Positions 34,517 to 44,127 of a DNA stretch of 64,000 bases are shown here, in pieces; position 1 is the first letter of the stretch, and each line of letters begins with the position of its first letter. The notes below the pieces were generated by a model, which was given only the letters and a program-made list of their open reading frames with translations, was not told the origin of the DNA and ran no database searches. Both the position numbers and the translations under genes were made by a program. The DNA is taken from contig JAHYYP010000007.1 in NCBI GenBank assembly GCA_019424905.1, positions 1-64,000 of the forward strand, written 5' to 3'. The DNA is from Collinsella sp. GTDB taxonomy: Bacteria > Actinomycetota > Coriobacteriia > Coriobacteriales > Coriobacteriaceae.

Positions 34517-37015
34517 ATGAACGATTCTGCTCTTAAGAGCTTCTGCACCTGGGCCCGTACGGAGCTCATCAAAGGCGTGGAGGCGCAGATGGTGCGCTAC
34601 GGCATCACCGAACCTGCACCCGCGCCCGTTGGGTCCGAGACCGTCAACGGCCTGCCCCTAAGTCCGGCTGAGATTGAGCAACGCGACGAACTTCTGCGCA
34701 TGCAGGCAGAGGTGGGTCACGAGGCGCTGCGCGACCGTGCGGCCTACACCTGGTTCAACCGCATTGTAGCCATTCGCTTTATGGATGCACGCGGATGGCT
34801 CCCCAGCCGTATGCGCATGCTGAGTCGTGCGGACGGCAGCCATGGCAGCGAGGCCGTGGAGAACGCACTGGACGTGGAGATAGCGACGGCCGATGCCGAT
34901 CGCATAGCCGAGCTCAAGATGGCGGGCTTGGATGAACCGCTGTGGCGCTACCTGTTTGTTGCTCAGTGCGAGGAGCTTGCCGATTGTCTGCCGGGCGTCT
35001 TTGAGCGCGTGGGTGGAGCCATGGAGCTGCTGTTGCCCCAGGGCCTCATGATGGCTGACAGTGTGGTGGGCAAACTCAACGCCGTCCTCACTGACGAGGA
35101 CTGGCGCGAGGGCGTGACCGTTCTGGGCTGGATGTATCAGTACTACAACGCTGACGTTAAAGACGAGTTCTTCAAGTCCAAGCGCAAGGCAGCGGCGGCG
35201 GACATCGCGCCCGCCACGCAGCTCTTCACCCCCGAGTGGATCGTGCGCTATATGGTCGAGAACTCGCTCGGCCGTCTGTGGATGCTCAACAATCCGGGGA
35301 GTTCGCTACGCGACCGCATGGAGTATTACATCGCGCCCGATGCTGAGCACGAGGACTTCATCCACATCTCGAGCCCCGAGGATATAACCCTCTGCGACCC
35401 CGCATGTGGCTCGGGCCATATCTTGGTCTACGCGTTTGAGCTGCTCTTTCATATGTACGAGGAGCGCGGCTATCGTGAGCGCGAGATTCCCGAGCTCATT
35501 CTCACTAAAAACCTTGCGGGCATGGAAATTGATTCGCGTGCGGCGCAGATCGCGGAGCTGGCGCTTGCCATGTGCGCCCGCGAGCACGACCGTCGCTTCT
35601 TTAGGCGCGGCGTCCGTGCCGACGTTACTGTGCTCTCGAGCATTCCGCTGGGGGAGGACGAGCTGCCGGGTAACAAGAAGCTCGCCGAGGAACTGAGCCA
35701 TTTGGGCGAGATCGGCTCGCTATTCATTCCTTCAGAGGACGAGATCGACGAGCTCAAGGCTGCCGCCGCGAGCTGTTCTGACAACCTTTTTGCCGCTGCG
35801 ACCAAAACTAAGCTCGAAAACGCTGCCGCCATCTGCGAGAAGCTGTCCCGTCGTTTTACCTGCACCGTGGCTAATCCTCCGTATATGGGCAGCAGCAGCT
35901 TTAACCCCTTCATGAGCAAATGGGTCAAGAAGAACTACTCCGACGTGAAGAGCGACCTTTGCACGTGTTTTATCGAGCGCGGATTCAGCCTTGCCAAGGA
36001 CCGCGGCTACGCGGCCATGGTCACCATGCAGAGCTGGATGTTCCTGGGCAGCTTCGAGAAGATACGCGCCAAGGTTATCGACAACAAGACAATCGTTTCC
36101 ATGGCCCATCTGGGCCCTCGCGCGTTTGATGCTATCGGCGGCGAGGTCGTCAACGTTACCGCCGACGTCATCTACAACGGCCGCGCGGCATACGAGGGCG
36201 CCTACGTGCGCCTTGTTGATATCAACGGCTCTGAGGCCAAGAGGCTCAAACTGGTCGAGGCCATCCAAAACCCCGCCTGCGGCTGGTTCTACCGCCGCGA
36301 CGCCGACACCTTCAAACAAATCCCCGGCACCCCCATAGCCTACTGGGCCAGCGACGCCCTTCTCGGTGCCTTTGGTTCCTTGAGGAAGTTATGCTCTGTG
36401 GCAAAGACATCCAAAGGCATTATCACCGGTGATAACGATAAGTTCATTCGCTTGTGGTGGGAGATCAAAGCGTCTTCAATTTGCATGAATGCAAGAAATA
36501 GTTTTGAAGCCTTTTCGTCTGGAAAGGAATGGTTCCCATGTGCTAAAGGCGGTGGCTTTCGAAAATGGTCCGGAAATCAAGAGAGTGTCGTTAGATGGGG
36601 CGATAACGGGAAAGCTGTTAAGCAAAATTCAAGAGAGTCTGGTTGTCATTGTCAAGATTACAACGATGATTTTAAATTCATACCGTCTGTCTCTTGGACT
36701 TGCGTTACGAGCGGTGAACCCTCTTTTCGATATGTATCCGGCTGTCTCTCTGAGCATGCTGGGATGAGCTATTTCCCAATGAAAGCTGATCCATTTGTGC
36801 TTCTAGCTCTCTGTAATTCATCAGTCATATGTGAGTGTCTCTCGATTCTTTCTCCAACGTTGAACGTTAACGCTGGGGAGGTTGATTCTCTGCCTGTTGC
36901 TTCTTCTGACGATCTTTGCGCTGCCTCCATTAGTAAGGAATGCGTCAGCCTGTCCAGGTGTGATTTCGACTCGTTTGAGACATCTTGGGGCTTCAATCGG
37001 TCTCCGCTGGTTTAG
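34517..37015 (+). CDS. pglX: BREX adenine methyltransferase PglX, N-terminal and target-recognition part
   Basis: The 832-aa product methylates adenine at the BREX site in host DNA. DPACGSGHILVYAFELLF (motif I, residue 294 on) and VANPPYMGSSSF (motif IV, near residue 452) are intact. The protein stops after DSFETSWGFNRSPLV, whereas intact PglX proteins run on to about 1150-1200 aa; the missing part is the separate gene at 37941. From about 36360 (residue 615) base composition drops sharply, covering the target-recognition region, so that specificity domain looks acquired from another source. The start ATG at 34517 has GAAAGG upstream. Confidence 0.88.
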   Translation: MNDSALKSFCTWARTELIKGVEAQMVRYGITEPAPAPVGSETVNGLPLSPAEIEQRDELLRMQAEVGHEALRDRAAYTWFNRIVAIRFMDARGWLPSRMRMLSRADGSHGSEAVENALDVEIATADADRIAELKMAGLDEPLWRYLFVAQCEELADCLPGVFERVGGAMELLLPQGLMMADSVVGKLNAVLTDEDWREGVTVLGWMYQYYNADVKDEFFKSKRKAAAADIAPATQLFTPEWIVRYMVENSLGRLWMLNNPGSSLRDRMEYYIAPDAEHEDFIHISSPEDITLCDPACGSGHILVYAFELLFHMYEERGYREREIPELILTKNLAGMEIDSRAAQIAELALAMCAREHDRRFFRRGVRADVTVLSSIPLGEDELPGNKKLAEELSHLGEIGSLFIPSEDEIDELKAAAASCSDNLFAAATKTKLENAAAICEKLSRRFTCTVANPPYMGSSSFNPFMSKWVKKNYSDVKSDLCTCFIERGFSLAKDRGYAAMVTMQSWMFLGSFEKIRAKVIDNKTIVSMAHLGPRAFDAIGGEVVNVTADVIYNGRAAYEGAYVRLVDINGSEAKRLKLVEAIQNPACGWFYRRDADTFKQIPGTPIAYWASDALLGAFGSLRKLCSVAKTSKGIITGDNDKFIRLWWEIKASSICMNARNSFEAFSSGKEWFPCAKGGGFRKWSGNQESVVRWGDNGKAVKQNSRESGCHCQDYNDDFKFIPSVSWTCVTSGEPSFRYVSGCLSEHAGMSYFPMKADPFVLLALCNSSVICECLSILSPTLNVNAGEVDSLPVASSDDLCAASISKECVSLSRCDFDSFETSWGFNRSPLV

Positions 37016-37024
37016 GGGGTTTGT

Positions 37025-37726
37025 ATGAGTTATTGGAATTGGCTTTTACCGTCAATAGGGCTTCTGCTCTTATTTGCCGCGCTTTGGCTGTTCATTTATT
37101 TTGATTCCATTCGCGCTGCGAAGAACAAAGTGCGGACTAAAAAACAATTAAATTATTTGATTAAGCAAAATTATGCCTCTGTTCTTATTTTTCTCATGCT
37201 CGCGCTTCCCGTTTTGCTTCAGCTTGTTTATTCAGCCGGCCCCTGTATTCCTGTAATTTCAGCAAGTGATGTTTTAACGTTCTGGGGCGTTGTTTTGGGA
37301 CTCGCTTCTGGTTTCTATATCTGGCAGATTCAAAAAGATAAGGACAGGCAGGATGAAATGAATCGCTGCAAGCCTGTGTTTAACGTCTCGAGCTTCAGAA
37401 ACGAAAATAAAGAACTCGCTGGTGTTCGTATTGATAGTAAATGCCTGGTCGCATTTGATGTCGTCAAAGTTTGTGGACTTGATAGAAAGCGCAGCGTTCA
37501 ACCATTCGCTTCTGAAGTCTTTGAGTTATCGAAGGAGGATTTCGATAATTTCAAAGCGGAAACTACCAGTTCCAAATCAGGCGCTTCTTGGGGAAAAGGC
37601 ACCTTTTTATCGTTTGAAGTTGTTGCCTCTGATGGGACTAATTGGGTATTAAATTACTCGTTTTCTCGTCCTGGTAAATATTGGACTTTATGTTCAACGC
37701 TTTTCTTTTCAAAAGATATCGAATAG
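37025..37726 (+). CDS. Unknown membrane protein inserted between the two pglX parts
   Basis: The 233-aa protein is encoded in strongly AT-rich DNA. It has three likely membrane helices (about residues 6-26, 50-70 and 84-104; the third begins LTFWGVVLGLASGFYIWQIQ), then a charged stretch KDKDRQDE and a roughly 110-residue soluble domain, probably cytoplasmic and beta-rich, ending NWVLNYSFSRPGKYW. I recognise no family. It starts 10 bases after the pglX stop with AGGGGG upstream. It may be passenger DNA that came with the new target-recognition region, or a BREX-linked accessory gene. The 214 bases after it (37727-37940) are AT-rich and hold nothing I can support. Confidence 0.65.
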   Translation: MSYWNWLLPSIGLLLLFAALWLFIYFDSIRAAKNKVRTKKQLNYLIKQNYASVLIFLMLALPVLLQLVYSAGPCIPVISASDVLTFWGVVLGLASGFYIWQIQKDKDRQDEMNRCKPVFNVSSFRNENKELAGVRIDSKCLVAFDVVKVCGLDRKRSVQPFASEVFELSKEDFDNFKAETTSSKSGASWGKGTFLSFEVVASDGTNWVLNYSFSRPGKYWTLCSTLFFSKDIE

Positions 37727-37940
37727 TTGTTTGCTTTGCTCGATGCGACGCCCTTCGCGGCTTGACATCCGCGAATCTTAACGCTCTTTGGCCTTGGGTC
37801 GTTTGGCGCAATAACAATGTGTCCGTTAGCCGAGCTGTTTTAGGTTTATTGAAATCTAATGGAGAGAGTTTATTCATTAACTCTAAAAAGCCACGCGCAT
37901 TCCCCTTCCGAAATTTCGACTAATAGAGAGGCGGTCTACG

Positions 37941-38909
37941 ATGCCCACTTTACTTCAAGATAAATACGAGGCCCGCAAGGCTGAGGTCAACGAGCGGTTT
38001 GAGCAGCTTCGCGCTAACGAGGAAGAGCTCAACCGAATCTTTGCCAAGATCTACAACGTGGAGGGCGAAGTGCCCATCGAGGTCGAGGATAAGTACGTTT
38101 CGGTGGCGCGCATCTTCGATACCGCCGACGAGATTCCCGAGAGCTATAAGGGCAACAAATACGTGCGTACCAAGCGCGACGAGATCACCTCGCTCATAAG
38201 CTATGCCGTGGGCTGTATGTTTGGCCGCTATTCGCTGGATGTGGACGGGCTGGTCCTGGCCGATCAGGGCGCCACGGTCGACGACTATCTGGCAAAGATG
38301 CCCAACCCTGACCACGTGACCTTTATGCCCGATGGCGATAACGTGCTGCCCATTACCGATGACGAGTACTTTGACGACGACATCGTGCGCTACTTTATCG
38401 ACTTTGTGCGCACCGTGTACGGCGAGGAGACGCTCGAGCAGAACCTGGCCTTTATTGCCGAGGCGCTCGGCGGCAAGGGCACCTCGCGCGAGGTAATCCG
38501 TTCCTACTTTTTGAAGGACTTCTTTAAGGACCACTGCCAGACCTATAAGAAGCGTCCCATCTACTGGCTGTTCGACAGCGGCAAGAAGAATGGCTTCAAG
38601 TGCCTTGTTTACATGCATCGCTACCAGCCTGACCTGTTGGCTCGCATCCGCACCGACTATGTGCATGAGCAGCAGGAGCGCTATCGCTCCCAGATCGGCT
38701 ATGCCAACGACGCCCTTGCCAGTGCCGAGCGCGGCGAGCGCGTGTGTTTGGATAAGCGCGTCAAAAAGCTCAATGACCAGCTCAAAGAGACCATTGCCTA
38801 CGAGGAGAAACTACACCACTTGGCAGACCAGATGATTAAGATCGACCTGGATGACGGCGTCAAGATCAATTACGCCAAGTTTCAGGATGTGCTGGCGAAG
38901 ATTAAATAA
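37941..38909 (+). CDS. BREX PglX, C-terminal part encoded as a separate gene
   Basis: This 322-aa protein corresponds to the C-terminal third of ordinary PglX: LRANEEELNRIFAKIYNVEG, LISYAVGCMFGRYSLDVDGL, DDEYFDDDIVRYFIDFVRTV, ALGGKGTSREVIRSYFLKDF and KKRPIYWLFDSGKKNGFK (pieces quoted). It has its own ATG with GAGAGGCGG upstream, and composition returns to high GC here. With the 832-aa part it would rebuild PglX of about 1150 aa. Whether the two chains assemble is unknown. It is followed 23 bases later by pglZ. Confidence 0.85.
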   Translation: MPTLLQDKYEARKAEVNERFEQLRANEEELNRIFAKIYNVEGEVPIEVEDKYVSVARIFDTADEIPESYKGNKYVRTKRDEITSLISYAVGCMFGRYSLDVDGLVLADQGATVDDYLAKMPNPDHVTFMPDGDNVLPITDDEYFDDDIVRYFIDFVRTVYGEETLEQNLAFIAEALGGKGTSREVIRSYFLKDFFKDHCQTYKKRPIYWLFDSGKKNGFKCLVYMHRYQPDLLARIRTDYVHEQQERYRSQIGYANDALASAERGERVCLDKRVKKLNDQLKETIAYEEKLHHLADQMIKIDLDDGVKINYAKFQDVLAKIK

Positions 38910-38932
38910 CTGCAGATACGGTAAGGATATTC

Positions 38933-41641
38933 ATGCCCAAGATCGATGTAGAAGAACAGCTCAAGCTGCGATTTATGCAGCCGTTGACCGCATGTATGCT
39001 GCGCCGTGTGGTGATTTGGCACGATGCGGACGGCGAGTTTGCTCCTGAGTTTGAGCGATTGGCTGCCGAGGGTTTCGACGGCGCGGGGGCCGATGACGGC
39101 GTTATGCCCGCTCACGGTGACTTTGAGCGCCCGGTGCGGTTTGTTGAGGCTTGCGAGGGCTGCATGTTTGCCGTAAAGAAGCTCATCAACCGCGATGACC
39201 TTGCGAGCGATATCTTGCTGTATCGTCGTTGCCCGCGCGGCAGGCTTGAGGGCGATTGGCTTGCCGATGTTGAGCTGTATGCCGATCAGTTCCAGGCTGA
39301 CTATCTTTCGCTTTTGGCCGATCAGCTGGGAATCGAGAATATCGACGCCGTGCGCGAGAGTCTGCGCGAGCACAAGACGTTCTTTGATGCCAAGACCCGC
39401 TGCGTTAAGTTTGCCGCGTGCGTTCCGCATGCTTCGGGCGCATCAGATATCGAACTCGGTATCCTTACGGTGATTTTTGGCGGTAAAGAGGTTGGCGACG
39501 CGCGCCCCGCGTTTGTGCTGCGCGGCTGTATGACCACGCTGCTGCACGAGGGCCCCGAAGCGCTGGCCGAGTTGGTGGACAAGTACTGCGTGCGCGATGT
39601 CCTCGCTGCCTTCATTGTACGTTGCTATGGGTTTGAGGGACCGCTGTATGAGCGCGATTCGCTGCTTGCGCTGGCATCTCATGTGCTCATCACGGCGGCA
39701 TCCACCGCGCTTCCCGAGGGAGCGCTCAAGGGGCTTGAAAGCCATCTGGCTCCCGCCTACGGGCCCTATTGCCTTGAGGCGGTGCGTATGTGGGACCAGA
39801 CCGCCGATACCCAGGCATCGAGCGAGGACCTATTTGAGATTTGCCGTTTGGTTGAGGACGCCCGTGGACTCTTTGCGCGGTTCGAGACCTTGCCGATCGA
39901 TGCGCTGACCTCGCTTGATGTGTTTCCGTGCGTCAATGAGGCCGTGCTCTCGCAGTTGTTCAGCTCGTTTGCTCAGGGCGCGGACCGTGTTGAGGACGCA
40001 CGCGCCTTTGCGGCGCGTCGCTGCGACCTAAGCTGGTACCGTCGTGTTGAGAGCTACTTTGACCTACTTGCTGCCGTGGCCGATATGTGCTCTTTTAGGC
40101 AGACACACGCGGGTGGGTTCCATCTGGCGCAGCCCCAGCAGGTGTGGGATGCCTACACGTCCGATTGGTATGCCATGGATGCCGCCTATCGTCATATGTG
40201 CATCGCATATCTGCGGGCGCGCTCCGCCGAGTGCGATGTACTCGAGGAACCTGCCCGAGCCGTGGTGGACTGGGCGGAGAATCTCTACAGCAACTGGTTT
40301 TTGGCCGATGCCAATGCCTGCTGGACATCCGCTGCGCAAGGGGAGTGGGCCGATTGCGGCTACATCGATGGCCCTGCACGGCAGGATGAATTCTACTGGC
40401 ATGTGCTGCCCGCCTTTGTGGGGTCTGCCAAAACGACGGTCGTTATCGTAAGCGACGCGCTGCGCTATGAGGTGGCCCGTGATGTCGCGGCGCTTCTCGA
40501 GCGCGAGCGCGGCGGCAACGTCAGGGTTTCTAGCATGCAGGCGGTCTTTCCCTCCATCACCGAGGTGGGCATGCCCGCGCTGCTGCCGCACCAAGCGCTT
40601 GAACTTGCAGCGGATGGCTCGCTTGTGTTGGCTGACGGCATGCCCACTGCGACGACTCCGCAGCGCGAGGCCGTACTTACCCACGTTGAGCCCACGGCCC
40701 GCGCTTTGCGCTCGAGCGCATACCTCAACATGGCGGGAACCGAGCGCAAGGCACTGCTCAAGGACTCCAAGCTCGTTTTTCTCTACCACAACAAGATCGA
40801 TGCTACGGGCGAGAAGGCCGCTACGCAGGATGACGTCTTCGATGCCTGTGCGGACACCGTGGAGGAACTTGCTGCGTTGGCGCGTCGCGTGTGCACCGAC
40901 GCCCCGGGCGCGCGTGTTGTTATAACGGCGGACCACGGCTTTATCTACACGCGTCGGGAGCTCAGCGAGTGCCAGATGCTCGGCAAGCCAGACCTTCCCT
41001 TCCTTGACGCTCCTGTCATGCACGGCAAGCGTCATCTGGTGGTGCCCAACGAGGCCGTGGCCAAGCTTTCGGAAGAGGCATGCGGGGTGTTTGTTAATGT
41101 TGGCATGGGACGTTTGGGTGCCGGTTTTGAGGGATTTGCCCCGCGCGAGAACGTGCACTTCAAGCGTCCCGGCGGCACTAACAACTACGTCCACGGCGGC
41201 ATGAGCCTGCAGGAGCTCTGCGTGCCCGTTATCGGTTTTTGGCGTGCGCGCTCGGGTTCCAAGGACTTTGTCGACACGCGCGCGGCGACGCTGCGCGTGC
41301 TAAGCGAGGGACGCCGAGTGACCAACTCGCTCTTCTCGGTCAACTTGATCCAGGAAGAACCTGCCCAAGGTAAGGTCTTGCCGTGCGAGTACGAGCTGGT
41401 GTTTACCGATGCAAGTGGCAACGAGGTGAGCGATACGGTCAAGGCGCATGCCAACAAGACTTCTGTTAACTCGCAGGAGCGCGTGGTGCATGCCAAGTTT
41501 GCGTTGCATGCAGCGGATGGATTCTCGGCCAAGGGTCCGTACTATCTGGTCTGCCGCGAGCGCGAGACGGGCAAAATCGTTTGGCGCGAGACGTACACCA
41601 TCGCTGTTTCGTTTGCCCCTGTTGCTGACTTTGGTTTTTAG
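38933..41641 (+). CDS. pglZ: BREX alkaline-phosphatase-like protein PglZ
   Basis: The 902-aa protein fits the PglZ family, the phosphatase-fold protein required in all BREX types. The C-terminal half shows VVIVSDALRYEVARDV (metal/nucleophile region, near residue 507), AVFPSITEVGMPALLPH, VFLYHNKIDATGEKA, and ITADHGFIYTRREL (second metal site, near residue 666). The N-terminal 450 residues are the family's helical region. It lies directly between the split pglX part and brxL; its stop TAG overlaps the AGGAG ribosome site of brxL. Confidence 0.92.
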   Translation: MPKIDVEEQLKLRFMQPLTACMLRRVVIWHDADGEFAPEFERLAAEGFDGAGADDGVMPAHGDFERPVRFVEACEGCMFAVKKLINRDDLASDILLYRRCPRGRLEGDWLADVELYADQFQADYLSLLADQLGIENIDAVRESLREHKTFFDAKTRCVKFAACVPHASGASDIELGILTVIFGGKEVGDARPAFVLRGCMTTLLHEGPEALAELVDKYCVRDVLAAFIVRCYGFEGPLYERDSLLALASHVLITAASTALPEGALKGLESHLAPAYGPYCLEAVRMWDQTADTQASSEDLFEICRLVEDARGLFARFETLPIDALTSLDVFPCVNEAVLSQLFSSFAQGADRVEDARAFAARRCDLSWYRRVESYFDLLAAVADMCSFRQTHAGGFHLAQPQQVWDAYTSDWYAMDAAYRHMCIAYLRARSAECDVLEEPARAVVDWAENLYSNWFLADANACWTSAAQGEWADCGYIDGPARQDEFYWHVLPAFVGSAKTTVVIVSDALRYEVARDVAALLERERGGNVRVSSMQAVFPSITEVGMPALLPHQALELAADGSLVLADGMPTATTPQREAVLTHVEPTARALRSSAYLNMAGTERKALLKDSKLVFLYHNKIDATGEKAATQDDVFDACADTVEELAALARRVCTDAPGARVVITADHGFIYTRRELSECQMLGKPDLPFLDAPVMHGKRHLVVPNEAVAKLSEEACGVFVNVGMGRLGAGFEGFAPRENVHFKRPGGTNNYVHGGMSLQELCVPVIGFWRARSGSKDFVDTRAATLRVLSEGRRVTNSLFSVNLIQEEPAQGKVLPCEYELVFTDASGNEVSDTVKAHANKTSVNSQERVVHAKFALHAADGFSAKGPYYLVCRERETGKIVWRETYTIAVSFAPVADFGF

Positions 41642-41652
41642 GAGTGTGCCCT

Positions 41653-44034
41653 ATGTTTGATAGCCATGACGACGATCTGTGGGAAGTTCCCTCGATTGAT
41701 GTGGATGTGCCGGCGCAGGCTGCGGTGCCTGTAGGGGAGGCTGTGCCTGCCCCGGAGGCTGAGACTGCCGCGGAGGCCGTGGCCGCCGCGCCTGTTCCGG
41801 AGCCGGTGGCGGCCACTGCACCCGATGATGTTGCAGCGCCCGCCGAGGACGAGTCCTCGACCGATGACTATGCCCAGGCCGTGGCCGACGCTCCCGAGGA
41901 CGACGGCTATGACATGGATGTACTGGACGGCAAGCTGCTCGAGCACTTTGGCGGCAAGATCGTGCGCAAGGACCTCACGGCCCTTATGAAGCGTGGCGCC
42001 AACGTGCCTACCTTTGTGCTGGAGTACCTGCTGGGCATGTACTGCTCAACCGACGACGAGGACGCCGTGGCGGAGGGCCTGGGGCGCATCCGCAAAATCC
42101 TCACCGATAACTACGTGCGTCCCGACGAGTCCGAGCGCATTAAGTCCAAAATCCGCGAGCTGGGTCGCTTTACCATCATCGATAAGGTGACGGCCAAGCT
42201 CGACGAGTACAAAGACATCTACGTGGCGTCGTTTGCCAATCTGACCATTGAGCCGTTTGTGATGCCGGCCGAGTACGTGCGCGACTATTCCAAGATTCTC
42301 CAGGGTGGTATTTGGTGCATTATGAGCATCGAGTATCGTCGTCCCATGGAAGAGGAAGACGAGTTTGGCATGGAAGTCTTTGGCGACGATGCGCCGCGCC
42401 GCTCCAAGGCCAAGCGCAAAAAGCGCGGACCCGAGGACTCTCCGTTTAGCGTGGCGTCGCTCACGCCCATCCAGATGCCCAACCTGGACCTGGAGGCCAT
42501 GATCGACGAGCGCCAGTATTTCTCGCGCGACGAGTGGCTCAACATGCTGCTCCGCTCTGCCGGCTATGAGCCCAGCGAGCTTTCGGAGAAGGAGCGCCTG
42601 CACTTTATCGAGCGCATGGTGCCGCTGATCGAGCGCAATTACAATCTGTGCGAGTTGGGTCCCCGTGGCACCGGCAAGAGCCATATCTACAAAGAGGTCT
42701 CGCCCTATGCCATCTTGCTTTCGGGCGGCCAGACCACTACGGCCAACCTGTTCGGCCGTATGAACTCCATGCGCGCCGATCGCGTGGGCCTGGTGGGCCA
42801 TTGGGATTGCGTGACGTTCGACGAGGTCGCCGGCATGCGCTTTAAGGACACCAACGCCGTGCAGATCATGAAGGACTATATGGCGAGTGGCAGCTACGCG
42901 CGCGGCCGCGACCAGATTAACGCCGATGCCTCCATGGTTTTTGAGGGCAACATCAACGACACCGTGCAAAACGTCCTTAAGACCACGCACCTGTTTGATC
43001 CGTTCCCGCCGGAGTTTAACAACGATTCGGCCTTCTTCGACCGTATCCACTATTACCTGCCGGGCTGGGAGATTCCCAAGATGCGTTCGAGCCTGCTGAC
43101 CGGGCATTACGGCTTAATCACCGACTGCCTGTCGGAGTTTTGCAAGGAGATGCGCCGCAAGGACTTTACGCATCATATCGACCGTTACTTCCGCTTTAAC
43201 AGCGACTTTAACAAGCGAGACGAGATCGCCGTGCGCAAGACCTTTAGCGGCCTGGCCAAGCTGCTGTTCCCCGACGAGGCCATGGACAAGGACGACGTGC
43301 GCTGGTTGCTGGACTACGCCATCGAGGGCCGTCGCCGCGTAAAGGAGCAGCTCAAGATTATGGCGGGCGTTGAGTTTATCGACGTTAACCTGGGCTATAT
43401 GGATGCCGACAACCCGCAGGACGTGCACGTGGTGCGCGTGGCCGAGCAGAGCGAGGACACGCTGATTCCCGACGGGCCGCTGTTGTCCGGCCATGTGTTT
43501 GGCGTGGGCAGATCGCAGGGCGGCGAGGTCGCCGTGTACAAGCTGGAGAACAAGGCCGTTGCTGGCGAGTGCAAGTTTAAGCACGAGGGCGTGGCCTTTA
43601 ACAAGCCGGTGCGCGATACGCTGGAGGCCGCGTTCGACAACTTTGTGAACCTGGCGAACCGCGTGGCGCCGGGCATGCACATTGGCTCCAAGGATTATCT
43701 GCTGTTCTATAACGACCTGCAGAGCAAGGGCCTGTCCGAAGAAGTGTCGCTCGCCGAGTTTGTGGGCCTGTGCTCCGCGGCGTGCAACCGCCCGGTGATG
43801 TCCGCGCTGGCGGTTCCGGGAATCTTGCGCATGTCGGGCTCTATGGACGAGATCCGCGGGCTCGAGGACATTATGCGCGTGGCCAAAAACGCCGGCGCCA
43901 AGCGCGTGATTTTGCCGCTGAGCGCCATCGCGGGCCTGCAGAGCGTGCCGTCCGAGATTATCTCGGGCTTGAGCCCGGTGTTCTACATGGATGGCGACCC
44001 GGTTGATGCCGCGAAGAAGGCGCTAGATCTATAG
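41653..44034 (+). CDS. brxL: BREX Lon-like protein BrxL
   Basis: The 793-aa protein is the Lon-like AAA+ member of type 1 BREX. The recognisable domain starts near residue 90 (LLEHFGGKIVRKDLTALMKR), with Walker A ELGPRGTGKSHIYKEVSP near residue 336, Walker B VTFDEVAGM, and a C-terminal Lon-fold segment with ALAVPGILRMSGSMDEIRG and AGAKRVILPLSAI. Typical BrxL is about 680 aa; here a roughly 90-residue acidic, Ala/Pro/Glu-rich N-terminal extension is added (APEAETAAEAVAAAPVPEPV). I use ATG 41653, 8 bases after AGGAG; a GTG at 41644 is possible. Confidence 0.91.
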   Translation: MFDSHDDDLWEVPSIDVDVPAQAAVPVGEAVPAPEAETAAEAVAAAPVPEPVAATAPDDVAAPAEDESSTDDYAQAVADAPEDDGYDMDVLDGKLLEHFGGKIVRKDLTALMKRGANVPTFVLEYLLGMYCSTDDEDAVAEGLGRIRKILTDNYVRPDESERIKSKIRELGRFTIIDKVTAKLDEYKDIYVASFANLTIEPFVMPAEYVRDYSKILQGGIWCIMSIEYRRPMEEEDEFGMEVFGDDAPRRSKAKRKKRGPEDSPFSVASLTPIQMPNLDLEAMIDERQYFSRDEWLNMLLRSAGYEPSELSEKERLHFIERMVPLIERNYNLCELGPRGTGKSHIYKEVSPYAILLSGGQTTTANLFGRMNSMRADRVGLVGHWDCVTFDEVAGMRFKDTNAVQIMKDYMASGSYARGRDQINADASMVFEGNINDTVQNVLKTTHLFDPFPPEFNNDSAFFDRIHYYLPGWEIPKMRSSLLTGHYGLITDCLSEFCKEMRRKDFTHHIDRYFRFNSDFNKRDEIAVRKTFSGLAKLLFPDEAMDKDDVRWLLDYAIEGRRRVKEQLKIMAGVEFIDVNLGYMDADNPQDVHVVRVAEQSEDTLIPDGPLLSGHVFGVGRSQGGEVAVYKLENKAVAGECKFKHEGVAFNKPVRDTLEAAFDNFVNLANRVAPGMHIGSKDYLLFYNDLQSKGLSEEVSLAEFVGLCSAACNRPVMSALAVPGILRMSGSMDEIRGLEDIMRVAKNAGAKRVILPLSAIAGLQSVPSEIISGLSPVFYMDGDPVDAAKKALDL

Positions 44035-44048
44035 GGATGCGAGCGTGT

Positions 44049-44089
44049 GGGCTTGCGTGCGCGAGGCGTTTGATGCGCACGTGAGCCCG
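44049..44089 (+). other. Hairpin after brxL
   Basis: GGGCTTGCGTGCGC pairs with GCGCACGTGAGCCC around a 12-base loop. There is no T run. It lies between brxL and the next gene and may mark a transcript end or processing site. Confidence 0.5.
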
Positions 44090-44127
44090 CGGGCATGTTG
44101 GCGCGCTGCGCGTGAGGAGGCCTTGCC

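Noticed and set aside
37681..37923. An 80-codon plus-strand frame after the inserted membrane gene
   Set aside because: It overlaps the end of the membrane protein gene in another frame, has no ribosome site, and its translation looks random.
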